Positions 62,851-64,000 of a DNA stretch of 64,000 bases are shown piece after piece (the first letter of the stretch is position 1; every line of letters starts with the position of its first letter). Origin of the DNA: Chloroflexota bacterium. Lineage in GTDB: Bacteria > Chloroflexota > Anaerolineae > Anaerolineales > Villigracilaceae. The stretch spans positions 1-64,000 of the forward strand of contig JACRBJ010000009.1 in assembly GCA_016234555.1 (NCBI GenBank), given 5' to 3'. The position numbers and the translations under genes were made by a program. The notes under the pieces are model-generated. The model had not been told where the DNA came from, ran no database searches, and was given only the letters and a program-made list of their open reading frames with translations.

Positions 62851-62980
62851 GTCGATAGTATAGTCCATGCAGTGGAATTCTGTATTTCGACAAACTTTTC
62901 CCTGATTATGTTTATAAGACTGTCAAAGGCTTCACTGGAATCCAAATGACAATATGGTAAAAGTGATATCTCCAAAACCA

Positions 62981-63008
62981 TTGACTCATTTCGCGTCGGT
63001 AGTAGAAT
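62981..63008 (+). promoter_or_regulatory. lysJ promoter (attenuator class)
   Basis: TTGACT (62981-62986), a 16-nt spacer and TAGAAT (63003-63008) are followed by TGCGCCCAAT and ATG. CCATTGACTCATTTCG matches the argG and homocitrate synthase copies. Confidence 0.85.
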
Positions 63009-63018
63009 TGCGCCCAAT

Positions 63019-63105
63019 ATGTATCTGAGGCTTGCATTTCCGCGTGTCCGTCGTCCAAAGACAACATCTTTCGAGAAGGTTGGTCTTTTGTTGGTTGGTG
63101 AGTAA
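63019..63105 (+). CDS. Arginine-containing leader peptide of lysJ
   Basis: The 28-residue peptide begins MYLRLAFPRVRRPKTTSF and starts ten bases after the -10 box. CGT-GTC-CGT-CGT-CCA aligns with the argG leader codons. ATCTTT and GAAGGT (63066-63080) can form a small hairpin, and AAGG can instead pair with CCTT in the terminator, more weakly than in argG and carA. Confidence 0.72.
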   Translation: MYLRLAFPRVRRPKTTSFEKVGLLLVGE

Positions 63106-63138
63106 CAGACGCGTGAGTCAGACACACTAATCTACACA

Positions 63139-63170
63139 AACAGCCTGCCTTGCTGGTGGGCTGTTTTTTT
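63139..63170 (+). terminator. Attenuator terminator before lysJ
   Basis: AACAGCCTGCC (63139-63149) pairs with GGTGGGCTGTT (63155-63165), with two G-U pairs, and T7 follows at 63164-63170. It lies 26 nt before the gene. Confidence 0.85.
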
Positions 63171-63195
63171 ATCTTTTACATGGATAGAGGTAAGC

Positions 63196-64000
63196 ATGGA
63201 AAATATTATCGAGATTGAAAACAAACACACCTCAGGCGTATACGCCAAACAGGCGCTTGCCATCGTGCGTGGACGGGGGGCTTCGTTGTTCGACGTGGAC
63301 GGCAACGAATACCTGGATTGCTCGTCGGGACACGGCGTTGCCAACCTCGGTCACGCCCACCCGAAGATTGCCGAGGCGCTTTACAAACAGGCCAACACGT
63401 TAATCACATTGTTCGAGTCCTTTCCCAACGACCAGCGCGCGATGCTGATGGAGAAAATCACGTCCCTCGTCCCAGGTTTGGATCGGGTCTTCTTCTGCAA
63501 CTCGGGTGCGGAGGCGGTGGAGGCGGCGTTCAAGTTCTCGCGCATTTCCACGGGACGCAAGAATTTCATCGCTGCGATGCGGGCATTTCATGGAAGAACA
63601 TACGGGGCGCTTTCCGCTACGTTCAATAAAAAATACCGCGAAGGGTTCGAGCCGCTTTTGCCTGGTGTTTCGCATGTCGCATACAATAACATCGAAGCGC
63701 TGGATAAAGCCGTCAACGAGGAAACCGCTGCTGTGATTCTCGAAGTGGTGCAGGGCGAAGGCGGTTTGTATCCTGCCACTGCGGAATACATCCAGGCGGC
63801 ACGGCGGATTTGTGACGAACGCGGCGCACTGCTCATCATCGACGAAATCCAGACGGGCTTTGGGCGGACGGGGAAGATGTTTGCCATCCAGCATTATGGC
63901 GTGACTCCCGATCTGCTGACCTGTGCCAAGTCGCTCGCGGGCGGGGTGCCGATAGGCGCGGTGTTGATCGGCGAGAAGGTCAAGAACCTTGTGCCCGGCG
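63196..64000 (+). CDS. lysJ: LysW-lysine/ornithine aminotransferase (partial, runs off the window)
   Basis: This PLP enzyme aminates the LysW-bound semialdehyde on the way to lysine or ornithine. The visible 268 residues of an ArgD/LysJ class III aminotransferase include [44 protein letters not shown] and the PLP lysine in [14 protein letters not shown]. The frame is open to the last base. It stands alone behind an arginine-type attenuator, so in this organism it may respond mainly to arginine although it probably serves both pathways. Confidence 0.93.
   Translation, partial: MENIIEIENKHTSGVYAKQALAIVRGRGASLFDVDGNEYLDCSSGHGVANLGHAHPKIAEALYKQANTLITLFESFPNDQRAMLMEKITSLVPGLDRVFFCNSGAEAVEAAFKFSRISTGRKNFIAAMRAFHGRTYGALSATFNKKYREGFEPLLPGVSHVAYNNIEALDKAVNEETAAVILEVVQGEGGLYPATAEYIQAARRICDERGALLIIDEIQTGFGRTGKMFAIQHYGVTPDLLTCAKSLAGGVPIGAVLIGEKVKNLVPG

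Noticed and set aside
1..64000. tRNA, rRNA or other known structured RNA genes
   Set aside because: I saw no tRNA-like cloverleaf ends or rRNA segments by eye. A covariance-model search would be needed to exclude small RNAs.

Overview
The window is bacterial, moderately GC-rich and densely coded, and most probably comes from a Chloroflexota genome of the Anaerolineae type. That assignment is an inference from gene content: LysW-dependent lysine and arginine synthesis, a homocitrate synthase with a RAM-like tail, class II PurE, separate PurH halves, and many short-word intergenic repeats. No rRNA, tRNA or CRISPR array was seen.

Layout. 1-353 is the frameshifted 3' end of pheA. 474-14584 is an accessory region of small stand-alone genes: ArsR, MarR and AraC regulators, SRPBCC, VOC, DUF1697, DUF1801 and DHFR-like proteins, a UvrA-like ABC ATPase, an FAD oxidase, an MFS carrier, a BNR propeller coupled to a MoaD-like protein, and a 5'-3' exonuclease. 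14984-19002 has poorly characterised minus-strand genes, a 21-bp minisatellite, and an AT-rich island with an integron-type integrase between attC-like core sites. 19119-24646 is a lysine operon (homocitrate synthase, lysT, lysU, homoisocitrate dehydrogenase, lysX). 24728-38949 is an arginine and nitrogen operon (argG, a P-loop protein of unknown function, argH, lysW, argX, lysY, lysZ, gltB, gltD). 38989-53399 is a purine operon (purL, Q, C, E, F, D, M, AICAR transformylase, purN, IMP cyclohydrolase, guaB, purB). 53406-58454 is carA, a four-helix (S23/IVP) gene and carB. 58607-62850 is a minus-strand accessory cluster. The window ends inside lysJ/argD (63196 on).

How the genes work together. 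LysW carries aminoadipate (loaded by LysX) or glutamate (loaded by ArgX) through the shared enzymes LysZ, LysY and LysJ to lysine or ornithine. CarAB, ArgG and ArgH belong to the rest of the arginine route, and GltBD supplies glutamate.

Main discovery. Four transcription units (homocitrate synthase, argG, carA, lysJ) share one leader design. Each has a TTGAC(T/A)-16 nt-TAGAAT promoter and an ATG about 10 nt after the -10 box, so the leader is nearly leaderless. Each has a short leader peptide with clustered Arg codons, or Lys-Arg-Lys codons in front of the lysine operon, and then a Rho-independent terminator. In argG and carA the 5' arm of the terminator can instead pair with the leader. This looks like an arginine/lysine ribosome-mediated attenuation regulon.

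Second theme. Several families of short-word repeats fill the intercistronic gaps and also lie in frame inside carA, carB, purL and purF. One repeat family appears as separated complementary arms around the S23/IVP gene between carA and carB, which suggests a mobile element with empty and occupied forms.
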